Shown one piece after another: positions 11,273-22,405 of a DNA stretch of 64,000 nt; position 1 is the stretch's first letter, and every line of letters begins with the position of its first letter. A program made the translations under genes and the position numbers. Origin of the DNA: Cutaneotrichosporon cavernicola (taxonomy: Eukaryota; Basidiomycota; Tremellomycetes; Trichosporonales; Trichosporonaceae); assembly GCF_030864355.1 (NCBI RefSeq), contig NC_083394.1, positions 2,542,001-2,606,000 on the forward strand. Reading direction: 5' to 3'. The notes below the pieces were generated by a model, which worked only from the letters and a program-made list of their open reading frames with translations, made no database searches and was not told the origin of the DNA.

Positions 11273-12633
11273 GCGACCGATGTATGCTATGTCGGCGGGA
11301 TGTCGGGCGTCTTTGAACATAGACCCGATAAAGACCCTTGGTATCTGTCTTGGCAAGCTGTCTGCGTGGAACACGATCATGGACATGGTGTGATACGATT
11401 AGATGTTGGCTTTAGTGCGGCTGTGGATTTGAGGTACAAGCAATGTGGGGGTGGGGTTTAAGGGTTTGGGTGGGATGGAATGCACATTCGGCCGCTTTGC
11501 TTTGCTTTTCTACAAACAAACCTGTCAACATCCGCGCCAAGTCTTTTACCCCTCCCCCTGTCGCGGTTTGCCCACGTTGTGGGGATGGACAGGTGCGCTC
11601 TACCCCCACCACGACCGCCACGTTCACATCCACTGCCACATTCCATCGTTGACCTCGCCAGCCTCTCCTACCTCCCTGCCCGCTGACCGCAGCGCCACGG
11701 GGTAGGTCAGCTGGAGCGCGGGCCAGAGGGCCGAAACGAGTTTCACTGGTGCTGGCGCTCTGGAAGCGGCTGAGGATTGATGATCGAGCAGAGCCGAGCT
11801 CACGAGGCGCATGACTCGGGCGGTGGCGGTGGCGCAGAAACAACCTGTTCACAAACTAGAGTTGGAATGTGATGGTCAGTGTGGGGGGGGGAATGTCAAG
11901 CTGAGGGTCTGCTGGGCGAGAAGGGTTGATCGGCGTCGGCGACCAAGTGTGCCAAGTGGCCAGTCGGGAGTCGGGAGCGCCGACGGCGGAGGCGGGGTTG
12001 ACGAAGCGAGCGTTGACGACTGAGACTGAGAGCAGTCGAAGCAAATCAGACTCTCCATCATACCACCCGACACTGGACCCAAACATCCACTGCAGCACCT
12101 GACAGTCGACAGATGTCCTTTGCGAGAGAGAGGTCAGAGAGACACGAGGCATTTGAGTGGCGACTTGACGTCGAACCCCAGCACAGACTCATCCTGAGCT
12201 GGCAGTGATACGACCCAAGCGGTCTCGCACAGATTGAGATTGAGTGTTGAGAGTGTTGTGGGGTTGAGGTGTGGGGTAATGGAATGGGGGTTGACTGGTC
12301 GATGGTTAACGAGTTGGGAGATGTGGTGGGCGCCGACGTGAGACAGTACTTGTACCTGTACATCAGACTTTGGACTGCATCCCCTCGCCTACTCGCATGA
12401 ATCAAGATTGCAGTCAAGCCAGGGCCAACAAGTGGACGTGGACAGATTGAACCGGCCGTGTGGTCTTGGTCTCATGGTTTGCAATCAACCGGGCTACTCG
12501 CTAATCTCTTGTAATCTGAGACCAGTTGAACCGGCTTGCCGGCCGACCTGGGGCCGAGAAGCCGCAACAGGTATCCCAGACGTCACGATGTGCAACGAGC
12601 AGTGGAATGCTCATGCACATGCCCGTTCATCGT

Positions 12634-12697
12634 TCATGTATACGGCCTTTCTCGCTCATGTATACGGCCTTGTCGCTCATCTGCGTCGCTCATCTGC
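12634..12697. repeat. short direct repeats
   Basis: TCATGTATACGGCCTT occurs twice (12635-12650 and 12657-12672), followed at once by two tandem copies of GTCGCTCATCTGC (12672-12684, 12685-12697). They lie about 320-380 bp upstream of the CoA-ligase ATG. Confidence 0.8.
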
Positions 12698-12711
12698 GCC
12701 GCGCAGGATAT

Positions 12712-12776
12712 CTAGTCGCGGCGACTAGACTAGAAAACGGCTATCACCGAGGGATGCCGAGGCATCCCCGATCGGT
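12712..12776. promoter_or_regulatory. two adjacent hairpins upstream of CoA-ligase gene
   Basis: CTAGTCGC (12712-12719) and GCGACTAG (12721-12728) form an 8-bp palindrome around one base. Next, ACCGAGGGATGCC (12746-12758) pairs with GGCATCCC-cga-TCGGT (12761-12776), giving 13 pairs with a 3-nt bulge and a 2-nt loop. Placement 235-300 bp before the ATG makes a regulator-binding role plausible but unproven. Confidence 0.45.
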
Positions 12777-13010
12777 AACATGCAACACAATTGCGGGGTC
12801 CTCTATGTGAAGGGGCAATCTATGAACCGAACAGTGGCCCCGGACTCCGGAGGTGACGTCGCCGGACAACTGGTCGCTGGCTGCTGGCTGCGGCCCACCT
12901 GGTGATTCTGATCCGCCCGGTGCCTCATTCCGCACGCGCAATCCTCAATACTCATATATGATCCATAGTCTGTCACCTCCCCATCAGACTCTTGCTCATA
13001 CTCGCTCACA

Positions 13011-14774
13011 ATGTCGCTCACAATCTACGAGTCGGACCTGGCCGCGCCATTCCTCCCCCAGATCTCAATCTTCGACTATGTCCTTCCTGGCCAGCCTGGT
13101 GTTTCGCCACTCCAGGCGTTCGACCAGTCCCTTCCAGCCTTTATTGATGGGAGGGACGGCCGGACCCTCACACGCGCCGGGTTGCGCGACGCCGCCCTCC
13201 GTCTCGCTGGCGGCCTCAAGGCACTAGGGCTGAAACGCGGAGATGTGGCGGGTCTCTGGGGATTCAACTCGCTCGAATGGGTTAATGCCGCTTATGGGTG
13301 TCTGGCGGCTGGCGTGGTCGTCAGCCCCGCCAACTATGCCTAGTGAGTTTGAGCTGGGTCTATGAGGCGACTCTCCTCTCCCCCCCCTCACGCCAGACTG
13401 CTCGCTGACACTTGAAGCGCCCCTGCCGAAGTGGCTCACCAGCTCAACGACTCGGGCGCATCCCTTGTCTTTGTCGACCCTGCCCTCTTATCCAACTTTG
13501 AGGCCTCGCGTCAACACCTCAAGCGGCCCCTCTCCCCCTCGCGTGTCATCCTCCTCTGCACTGTCAACCACAAGCCAAAGGGCACACCATACAAGTGTCT
13601 CCCCGAGATCCTCGCTGCCCCAGTCGAACCGGAACACTTTGACGGCACGGCTTGCAACGAGACGGCATGGATGTCGTATTCATCCGGCACAACTGGCCTG
13701 CCAAAGGGCGTCATGACGACCCACTACAACTTTACCAGCCAGCTTCAAGCCGCCAACACGAGCTACCACCTCGACAGTGGGCCAAACGGCGACGTCGTGC
13801 TGGGCTTCTTGCCTATGAGTCACATATACGGTCTTACCGTCTCGCTCCTCCAGCCCTTGACCTTTGGGGCGCCCGTCATTGTGCTTCCTCGATATGATGA
13901 GATTCCTGTCCTCGAGGCAATCCAAAAGTACAAGGTCACGCACGGGCTGCTGGTCCCGCCTCTGATCCTCAAGTTCCTCTACTCGCCCAATACGTCCAAG
14001 TACGACATCAGCTCTATGCGGACAATCATGAGTGGTGGCGCACCGCTCTCGCCTGAACTCGCTGCAGCGTTTGAGAAAAAGTTCCCCGGATGCGTCTCGA
14101 TCCAGGGTTACGGTATGACCGAGACCACACCGGGGATTACGGCGATGAACAGGACCGACGTGCTCGGCGGCGATCGACAAGGTTGGGTCGGATACCTCTT
14201 GCCCACTTACCAGGCGCGCCTGGTGCGTGCTGATGGGACGGACGCACCGCGCGGTCAGCCAGGTGAGATGTGGGTTCGTTCGCCAAGCGTCATGAAGGGA
14301 TACCACAACAATCCCAAGGCAACCGCCGATACCATGGCCCTCGGAGGATGGTTCAAGACGGGCGACGTGCTCATCCGCGATGACAAGGGATGGTACAAGG
14401 TCGTTGATCGGGTCAAGGAACTCATCAAGTACAAGGGCTTCCAGGTTGCCCCTGCCGAGCTCGAGGCACTCCTCCTCACCCACCCAAAGCTTGTCGACGC
14501 CGGCGTCGTCGGCGTGTATGATGAGGCCCAGGTCACCGAGATGCCGCGCGCCTATGTTGTGGCCGCCGACGGTATCGCTGCGGCTGAGCATGCCGCGCTC
14601 GCAAAGGAAGTGCAGGCGTGGGTTGCAGCGCGCGTTGCCCAGCACAAGAAGCTCCGTGGCGGGGTTCTCATTGTCGAGGCCATTCCCAAGTCGCCGAGCG
14701 GCAAGATCCTCCGCAAGGACCTCCGGAAGCGAGCGCAGGCAGAGTACGAGGGCAAGCCCGCGGCGCGGTTGTAG
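13011..14774 (+). CDS. 4-coumarate-CoA-ligase-like acyl-CoA synthetase, peroxisomal
   Basis: Adenylate-forming enzyme (ANL superfamily) of 562 residues from exons 13011-13342 and 13418-14774. It activates a carboxylic acid with ATP, then transfers it to CoA. Visible motifs in order: the ATP-binding loop YSSGTTGLPKGVMTTHYNF, GYGMTETTPG, GWFKTGDV, the hinge DRVKELIKYKGFQVAPAELE, and the catalytic lysine region PKSPSGKILRKDLRK. The C-terminus ends ARL, a PTS1-type peroxisomal signal. In fungi such proteins act on aromatic, medium-chain or similar acids; the exact substrate cannot be read from the sequence. The intron (75 nt) has a GTGAGT donor and a GAAG acceptor, and exon 2 begins with the conserved YAPAEVAHQL. 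Confidence 0.92.
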
Positions 14775-15032
14775 ATAGTTGTATCTGGATGTCTGAAGTA
14801 TGGGATGCATAGTTTGACTCGCCGTGTATGGGATCTACCATGTAATAACACTCCCAGTCGCCATTGGTGTCTCTCCCGGCACTACCAAGTTCTCAACACG
14901 CCGCTTCAGCTCATCGGACCCCTCTCGGTCTCGATCTCATTGTCAGCTCTGGCTTTGCCCGCAACTCACAATCTCCACCTACCCCCTTGCGTTGTGCCTC
15001 TCTCAAGATGTATCGTGCCCTACGGTGCGGCA

Positions 15033-16145
15033 TTAGGCGTCTTCCTCCGAGTCGGTCTCCACATGCACGACGCCCATGTACACAGACGGGAGAGACTGGG
15101 ACCTTTTACAAGACCTCTTCAAGGGTGACACTCCAACTGAAGGCGAGAGTGGACGCTTCTGGGTACCAGAGCTTGGGGTGGCTGTTGAACCTTGGCTGGA
15201 CGACGGATTTTGGCTGGCCGACAAGGCTCGACGTGGTGGGGCACGCTCCGCACGCTCATGGCCACGGCGGTGCTGCTCGCGGGCGAATTCGCCACGGTAC
15301 AGCTCCGCCATCCGCTTGTATTCGACATGTCGTTTCCACACCTCGTCACAACGCCGAGCCTCGTGCTCACGGAACTGCTGGTAGAGGGCCTTGTCCTCGC
15401 GATTGTAGATGTCCGACGCAACCTCTTCGAGCTGTCGCCGCTTCTCCTCGTAGACCTCCTCATACCTAGCCAGTTTGTTTGACAGGCGCTCGGCATCCTC
15501 TTCCGTCCAACTCCTGAGAGGCTCCAAGGCACCTCGAGCGATGCGAGTGCGCCACTCGTCCAGCCCCATCGAAATCAACTTGGCCGTTGTCTGGGCCGTT
15601 TTCAGCTTTGTGGAGTTTGTTATATTGCTCAAGTCGTCACTCAACCCACAGAAGAGGCGATCGAAGAAACTGAGACTCGTCGCCTGCCGTCAGCTCCGGT
15701 ACCTTGCATGGATGACTGGCGTGCAAGTGGAACTCACCTTGTCGAACCTGCCGTCTGCTGCCTCGTAGAGTTTCATGGAGAACTCGTCACCGTTTTCCGG
15801 CCCGCATAGGGTGCCGCGATCAAAGCACTCATAGCAACAGGACCGGGTGTAGAGGCGACCGCCACCGACGTCCTCGTCAACCTCCCACCATAATGCCGGT
15901 GACTTGCACTCCCCTACCGAGCCGCTACACCAGTGGCAGCACCACGATCAGCTGGTCAGCCCAGATCTTGTGGCGCGTGTCACTCACGGGTGGCTGAAGA
16001 GTAAGCGGCTGTGGAGATAGTCACTGTGCGGCATAGCGCCAAGACGCAGCATCTCGTCGTCTGACAGACGCTGCTCGACTTGGGGGACTTTGGGCCAATC
16101 TTCGTCCACGCGTCTCTGGGAGGGTTCAGGTGCCACAGACGACAT
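15033..16145 (-). CDS. hypothetical Cys-containing coiled-coil protein
   Basis: 331 residues; not a family I recognise. Exons: 15988-16145, 15738-15924, 15033-15683. The N-terminal part is acidic (RLSDDEMLRLGAMPHSDYL). The middle exon carries GECKSPALWWEV and RSCCYECFDRGTLCG, a Cys cluster that could bind a metal or form disulfides. Exon 3 encodes a strongly charged helical stretch (LSNKLARYEEVYEEKRRQLE onward, about 100 residues) likely to be coiled coil, then a Ser/Pro-rich tail ending ETDSEEDA. The first intron is less certain: an acceptor TAG at 15925 keeps the frame, whereas the nearer CAG would create a stop. An upstream CHWC in the same frame is lost in this model. Confidence 0.7.
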
Positions 16146-16426
16146 TGTGAGGGCAAGGTTAGAGCAGGTGTGAGATGAAGAGGCGGATGAGTAGTTATTA
16201 GAGTTATGAGGGGTGGTTACTATCTAGTCAGATGGCAAGAGGAAGAAAAGGAAGATGGATGGGATGGATGAGGTTAAAGAAGAATAGTTGAATACAAGAC
16301 GAGCGAGGAAGGTTCACCTCCATATATGTGATAGTGGTCAACACCTTCCCTCACCAATCTCAACCCGCCTTCCTAGCTCCCAATTCCCCTGCGCTTCATA
16401 CAATCATACATCCCTCTATTGCCCGC

Positions 16427-17808
16427 CTAGAGCTTGGCGTCCTTCTTCACGCTGACAACGACCTTGCCGTACGTCTTGCGGTTTTCAAGGTCGATGAGGC
16501 CCTTTGTGACGCCCTCGAGACCCTCGTACACGGGCTCGAAGACGGTCGGCGTGAGCTTGCCCTCTGCGACCATGCGTAGCGTCTCCTGGATGACAAACTT
16601 GTAGCGGGGCGGGTCGCGGACTGGGGTCAGTGGAAGGACAGCGGAAGAGACCACCGAGCGGATGCGCTCATTCCGAGGCTCAGCGCTCGGGGAGCAAGCC
16701 CCCCCTCACGCGTACTCACTAGCAGTCGCTCCCCAGAACAGGCCAACGATGCTGCAGTTCTTCAGCAGCACAAGGTTGGCTGGCACCTTCTCAATCGTGC
16801 CAGCGACGAAGCCGACGACAACAAGTCGTCCATTCCACGCAATGCACTTGAGCGACGGGATGAGCATGCCGACAGGGTCGTAGACAACGTCGGCGCCGTG
16901 GCCGTTTGTAATCTTCTTGACCTCGTCCTGCCACCCGGCCTTGGTGTAGTCGACGACGTAGTCGGCGCCGCCCTGTTCACGCGCGACCTTGCCCTTGGCA
17001 GGCGATCCGACGCACGCAATAACCTTGGCCCCGAGGACTGGGTTAGCGGGCCCGCTACAGGAAAGACTCACCCTTCGCGATCTGGCAGGCCGCGAGGCCG
17101 ACACCGCCGGCGGCGGCGTGGACGAGCACCCACTCTCCGGGCTGAGTGTTGGCACGGCCGACGAGGCCCTCGTAAGACGTAGGGTAGGTGCTGGGGTCAG
17201 CGAGATCTAGGTCAAGCTGCGGGGGTGAGCGGGCGACTCGTCTGCTTTGTCTGCTTCGGCTTCTACTCCTATCTTGGCGGCAAGTCCCCCACCGTAGCTC
17301 CCTCTCCCTCCCTCCCTCCCTCCCTCGGCCCCGCCGCGCTTCGCGTGTCCGCAGCGACTCACAGGTACAATCCAGCAGCCTGTGCCAACGAAATGTTGGG
17401 GGGCACAGCGAGCAGCTTGTCATGCTCGACAGCGACGAATTCAGCATGCGACCCCTGCGCATACCCGAACACGCGGTCTCCTGCCTTGAACTTGCAACCA
17501 GCGGGAATGGGCGAGTCCTTGGCGACACGGCCAGCGAACTCGGCACCGAGAATGAACGGCATAGGCGGCTGGTTCTGGTACTTTCCCTGCGACTGGAGGA
17601 TGCTGGGTGTGAGCGAGCCTGGACGACGAGCGAGTGTTGAACGGGCAGCGTTGGGCATCGCTAACGCCTACGCTACTCACTCGAAGAAGTTGAGACCCGT
17701 CGCGCTGATCTCGACAAGCACCTCCCCGGCCTTGGGGACGGGCTTGGCGACCTCGCTGACCGCAATGTCGCGGGGGTGCGCAAACTTGGAGACCTGGACT
17801 GCCTTCAT
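16427..17808 (-). CDS. NADPH quinone oxidoreductase, zeta-crystallin type
   Basis: Medium-chain dehydrogenase/reductase, 332 residues, presumably one-electron or two-electron reduction of quinones with NADPH. Exons: 17681-17808, 17363-17602, 17072-17190, 16720-17037, 16427-16620. The N-terminus MKAVQVSKFAHPRDI is typical. Other markers are NFFDILQSQGKYQ, GAEFAGRV, the NADPH-binding VHAAAGGVGLAACQIAK and the C-terminal RKTYGKVVVSV. No zinc-ligand set is seen, as expected for this branch. Intron 3 is 34 nt. The 172-nt intron 2 contains a (GGGA)n-like purine tract on the coding strand. The acceptor CTGACCCCAG at 17191 was chosen because nearer CAG sites bring a stop; it yields the family sequence LTYPTSYEGLVGRA. 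Confidence 0.92.
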
Positions 17809-18323
17809 TGTGAGTGTGAGTGTGAATGTGAGTGTGAGGGTGTGTGAGAGGGAGAGGGAGAGGGGGAGGGAGATGGAGAAAGTCTAAAGTTCAACGTTGC
17901 AAGACATATACTTAGTTGATGTAGCCGGGCGGAACAGTACCCGGGTGGGCCGGTGGCCGGTGGGCTGGTTGGTTGTAGGGCCTTTGCTGTTCCGGCTCGA
18001 CGCACATATGCGGTCATGTCCGGTTTCTGTTTCTAGCCCCATCTCCGTCCGATCTCCGAGAATCGTCACTGCAACCAAGTTGACAACTAACTGCCTCTTG
18101 CAGCGGCCGAGCTTGGTTAACGACAGCTACATGCTACAAAATCGACACCCAACTGAACCACTCACACCTCCCACACCTAGTACAGTTGACATTGATACAT
18201 GGACATTCCTCCGCTACAAGATGGACGCTTCCACCAGAGGCGGGCGGAGTCAAGGCGAGATGGACTACAGGGGCGGGCTCAAAGCTGGTGCAGATGGCTG
18301 CTGGCTCGATGAGCACATGTTCG
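17809..18323. other. intergenic region with GT/GA-rich repeat
   Basis: 515 bp between the quinone-oxidoreductase start and the kinase stop. A TGTGAG and GAGAGG-type simple repeat (17811-17875) lies directly upstream of the oxidoreductase ATG, making its mRNA leader C/T/A-rich. Nothing else is supportable. Confidence 0.6.
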
Positions 18324-20497
18324 CTACTGTCCCACGACAGCCTGCGGCATCGTCATGCCACTCAAACCCTTATTCCGTCGGCCCAGCAGCGTCGCGTTGC
18401 CGAGGTTGAGCTCAAATTGCGTGCCAGACTTGCGCTGTGCCGCACGGTCGCGCTGTCCTGCCCGTCCATCATATAACGCCGCCTCGGCCTCGCGGCGATT
18501 TGCTCCACCGCGGCCGACATAGTTCGTGACTGTCGGTTCCTTGATCCCGGCAGCCGCGTTGGCCGCAGCACGTGCGCGCTGCTTCTCTATCTCGCGCGCG
18601 ACAACCTCGCCGTGCTTCCGCCGCGCCTCCTCGAGTTGCACTTGTTCGTCACCATCTTCGTCCTCTTCGTTGAGACCTTGCAAGAAGCCGCGCGTGCCCG
18701 CACCACCGGGGCCGTTGTACGCACGCCTCCGCGCGCCCTCCTCCTCCATCCGGTGTACGGCGTATGTGACGTCAAAGGCTTCCTTGAGGGCAGTGACACC
18801 CGGCGAGCGACCCTCTTTGTTGGCCGCGCGGATCGAGGCGAGGAGTGGCGAGTCGAGAGGCGCAACGACCGGCATCTTGGGCTTTTGAGATGGCACTGGT
18901 GGTTCAGCTGCCGCCGTGATCCACGGGTGTGCCAGGAACTGGTCAATGGTGTACCGCTGTGCCGGGTCAACACAGAGGAGATGGGTGATGAGGTCCTCAG
19001 CAGAATCTGAGATATCGTCCCACCATGGCGACAGGAACGTGTAGTATCCACGCGCGACCTTCTCTGTTAGGACGTTGATGCTCTCGTCGTAGAAGGCTGG
19101 TGTGAGCTCGCTACAAGATATCATCTTACGAGGGAAACCACACAGCAGGGTGTACAGCACACATCCCAATGCCCACATGTCAACCGACTTGCTGTACCGC
19201 TCGTCCTTGACAATCTCGGGAGCAGTGTAACCGACAGTGCCACACGGCGTCATCGTCTGCTCGTCCCACACAATCTTCGATAAGCCGAAGTCAGCAATCT
19301 TGACGCGACCGATGCCGCCACCGCCGATGCCAGGTTGGAACTCCCCTTCGTCTTCCTTTTCCTCGTCATAAGGGCGGTGTACAATCTCCTTTGACGGAAT
19401 GATGGGGATCTTCTCAAAGAGCAAGTTCTCAGGCTTGATGTCGCGGTGAACGACACCACGCTCCTCGTGAAGGTAGCGGATGCCCTGGGCGACCTGGACG
19501 ATGACGTGCCGCGCCAGTGCCTCAGAGAAGTACGTGAGTTTGACAATCTGGTGGAACAGCTCGCCGCCCTCCATCACTGTCGTCAGCGCTGACAACTCAA
19601 GGTTGGCGCAACTCACACTCCAGCACGAGGAAGTAGTGTTCGTCGCTCTCAAAGAACTGGAGCAGCCGAACGATACCAGGGTGGTCGATGCCACGCATAA
19701 TCTGGACCTCCTTGAGGATGTTGGCGCGCTGAGGTCAGCTACTGGCAACGAACCAACAACAAGAGATAGGGCCGGACACGGATACCGACCTCTGTGACGC
19801 GCGGCCTCTTCTTAAAGTTGGAGTTAAGGTGCTTGTTGCCGCTCTAGTTAGGTCAGTCCCGTGTCCGTCATGTATCACTAGTGGGGTGCTACAAGCGGCC
19901 CGAACACTACTTACCTGCGAAGAGTTCAGCTCGTACTTGCGAACGACCTTGACCGCGACCTTGCGGCCGGTCTTGCGCTCTACGGCCTTGTACACGTTGG
20001 AAAACGCCCCGTCGCCCATCTTCTCAACGAGGCTGTAGTCTTCGAGCCCCGCGTAGCGAGGCATGACCTCGCCCTGTGCCTTTTCCTCCGCAACGATGCG
20101 CTCAGCCTCCTCGCGATAGTCGTTCGCACCAGCCTTACGCTCTACGCGCTTGTCTCGGCGCTCAGAAGCAGCTGTCCCAACATTGGAGGTCGCAGGTGCA
20201 GATTTGTAATGGGCAGGGGCAGGAGCAGCCGTACGCTGTGCGGCCTCTTTGTTTTGTTGGCGACTGGATGCATTGTCTGCGTTTGCCTGCTTGCCATGGC
20301 GCAGGATTTCTTAAAAGTCAGTACAAGTAGGGAGCTGAGGAGAGAACGTGGCGTGGGTGATCGAGGATGGAGGCGAGGATGCCAAGGTCAAGTGATTTCG
20401 GGATGGGCTTGTCATTCTACAGTAGGAACCAGAACCCAAGGACTTGGATGCAGACAACCGCAAGGACCGTGCACTCACGCTTAAAGCTGGACAGCAT
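18324..20497 (-). CDS. Rck2/Srk1-like MAPK-activated Ser/Thr kinase (CaMK group)
   Basis: Stress-pathway effector kinase that in other fungi acts below the Hog1/Sty1 MAPK. Well-supported exons: 18324-19096, 19130-19576, 19617-19728, 19790-19843, and 19915 upward to about 20300. The glycine loop is MGDGAFSNVYKA, the catalytic loop VVHRDIKPENLLFE, the Mg loop IADFGLSK, and the P+1 loop CGTVGYTAPEIV, followed by YSKSVDMWALGCVLYTLLC. The tail GVTALKEAFDVTYAVHRMEE is typical of this subfamily. ATG 20497 is the first possible AUG; the small exons between 20300 and 20497 are not resolved (a CCC-starting exon after ACAAG is likely). The same frame continues open upstream to 21040 without any ATG. Intron 19097-19129 is 33 nt and stop-free. 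Confidence 0.85.
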
Positions 20498-22405
20498 GTC
20501 GTCGTCGAGGCGTGCGCGGTTGAGGCGTTCAAGCGCGAGGTTGTAGTCGTCGTCGGCGTTGCGGCGGGGTTGTGGCTGTAATGTTTGAGCAGGAACGGCT
20601 TCGCCTCTAGAACTGGCCGATTGGCCCGAATGAGGCGAGACCGAGAGGGAGGAGAGGGGAACGAGGCTCGAGACGGAGCGCGGCGATGCGAGCGAGGATT
20701 CTGTGGACAGGCTCAGCTGCGAGAACAGGGGGGCCGGGGACGGATGATTAGTGAGCTCGAGGAGGGGCCCAGAGGCAGTCGAGGTGGCCTCAGAGAGCTG
20801 AAGCGTTGGTGTGATGGACGGCTGTATGGTTGCGATACCCAGGCAATATTGACCGGGGTGATGGAGTCGGTAGTTTTGTGGGTGATTATGAATCAAGAGT
20901 AAGGGGTTGTGGAAGACGGCAGGTGGATGTGGATGTGGGGGTGGGCGTAGTATGTACAGATGCGAGATTGGGGGAGATTGGGGGAGACGCGCGAGATGGT
21001 GACGCGAGTGGAGTGTGCAGTAGCAGTCTAGCAGTTGCAACTAGGCGGTAGGAGGAGGGGGGGGGATGGTTGTTGGAGGTTGGATAGAGAGAGGGGATGT
21101 GTGGATTGATGCAAGCGAAATGATGCCAGAAGTGGGATGGGGGCCAGGGAGCAAGGGGGGAAGGGGGAAGGGGGAAGGGGGAAGGGGGAAGGGGGATGGG
21201 GGAGGGGGGGGGGGGGTTGAGGCCCAAAAGGATTAGACGACTTGACTCCAAAGGCGACGTCATTGGTGAGTCATTTGAACTAAAGCCCCACACCTCTTAT
21301 CCTAGTTTCCTAACTATTAGTCTATCCATGAATCACTTGTTACATCACACATCACCTAGCCGCATGGCCACTTTGACCATGACGTCTAGTCCGTGATCCA
21401 TCAGCGCTCTTGCTCTGTCGATCGACTAGACTTCATCTCGCTTCACCTCGAGTCCCCTCGAGTCCCATCGACTAGGCTTTTGGGCAATGTCATGTTGGCC
21501 ACACCGCCACCACCACCCGCGTCAGGCGTCAGGCATCAGGCGCCTCAACAAGTCATTGCAAATGACCGCCGCTTACGTCACGCCACCGGTCAGCGACAAA
21601 CCACGCGGCTGCGCGTGGCGGATGCTTACTGTTAATTACTCACCATAGATAGATTGAGACAACGCGTGCTGCTGCCCATAGTGTGGCCACGGCCATCGGG
21701 CACGCGTCGTGCTTACGTTGCGGCTATTTCAGTTGCACTGCTTGCTGCTTGGCACAGCAATTACTCACTAACAGGCCCCGTAGGTCGCCTGGTTGGCGGC
21801 GGAAAGCTTAGGTTGAGGCTGAGGCTGGGTAGAGGGGCCAGCGTCCAGCGTTGCCAAGGGTTGCCTGAGGATTGGGATTGGTCCAATGATCCGCAGAATG
21901 ACCCTAGCACCGAGGTTCCGAGGTTCGGAGACGACGACAAAGTGTGCTGATTCGGGACTCAAACACAGAAGAAGCGGGCTCTATCGGATCCTGTTGTTTC
22001 TGTTTCTGGTCGCGTTACGAGTTTGTCATGTTGTCACGGAAGCTGCAACATCGTATTGCGTTACAAAGCTTATCAGCTTAGCAGCTGGCATCCTCTTCCC
22101 TCGACCGGGGATCTCGGATCCAACTATTTCTAGAATGTCTGGCATGTCTCGAGTTGAGAGGGAAAGAAGAAGAAGGAGGGGGGGCGGGGGCGGGGACGCG
22201 CTGCGTAGAGTGGAACGAAGACAGTGACAACGGAGGGATAGGATTAACTGTTGCGCTCGCCAGACTGGTCCACGCATCAGCGGACTGAATGACACCCCAA
22301 AATGGTCATCGACCTCAGTTCCGCCCTCTGCTCATGCGTTAAGCGGCCGCCAACGGAGTAATGGCGCATGGTGTCCTAAGCTACAGTGGTATTACATTCA
22401 CGAGG
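20498..22405. other. AUG-free leader region and intergenic region before SNT1-like stop
   Basis: 1.9 kb with no gene I can support. On the minus strand 20498-21260 contains no ATG at all, although the kinase frame stays open to 21040. Purine tracts (21155-21217) follow. Plus-strand ORFs in 21390-22230 lack codon or family support. From about 22230 the region should hold the SNT1-like 3' UTR. Confidence 0.5.
21155..21217 (+). repeat. GGGGGAA heptamer array with G run
   Basis: Five to six tandem GGGGGAA units, then GGGGGAT and a run of about 13 G. The strand bias gives a G-quadruplex/triplex-prone purine tract upstream of the kinase gene. Confidence 0.85.

Larger units (their letters stand above)
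11185..13010. other. 1.8-kb gene-free region upstream of the CoA ligase
   Basis: No coding gene supported. Contains a 13-bp inverted repeat just after the DUF4336 stop, short direct repeats, and two strong hairpins close to the CoA-ligase gene (separate entries). Several TGACGTC half-palindromes occur (about 12166, 12576 and 12853), resembling CREB/bZIP half sites; function is not demonstrable here. Confidence 0.5.

Noticed and set aside
13680..14810. 376-codon open frame antisense to the CoA ligase
   Set aside because: Shadow frame of a high-GC gene; the plus strand has every family motif.
21654..21950. 98-codon plus-strand open frame downstream of the kinase promoter
   Set aside because: Composition is low-complexity (RLRLRLG) and no splice partners or family sequence are visible.
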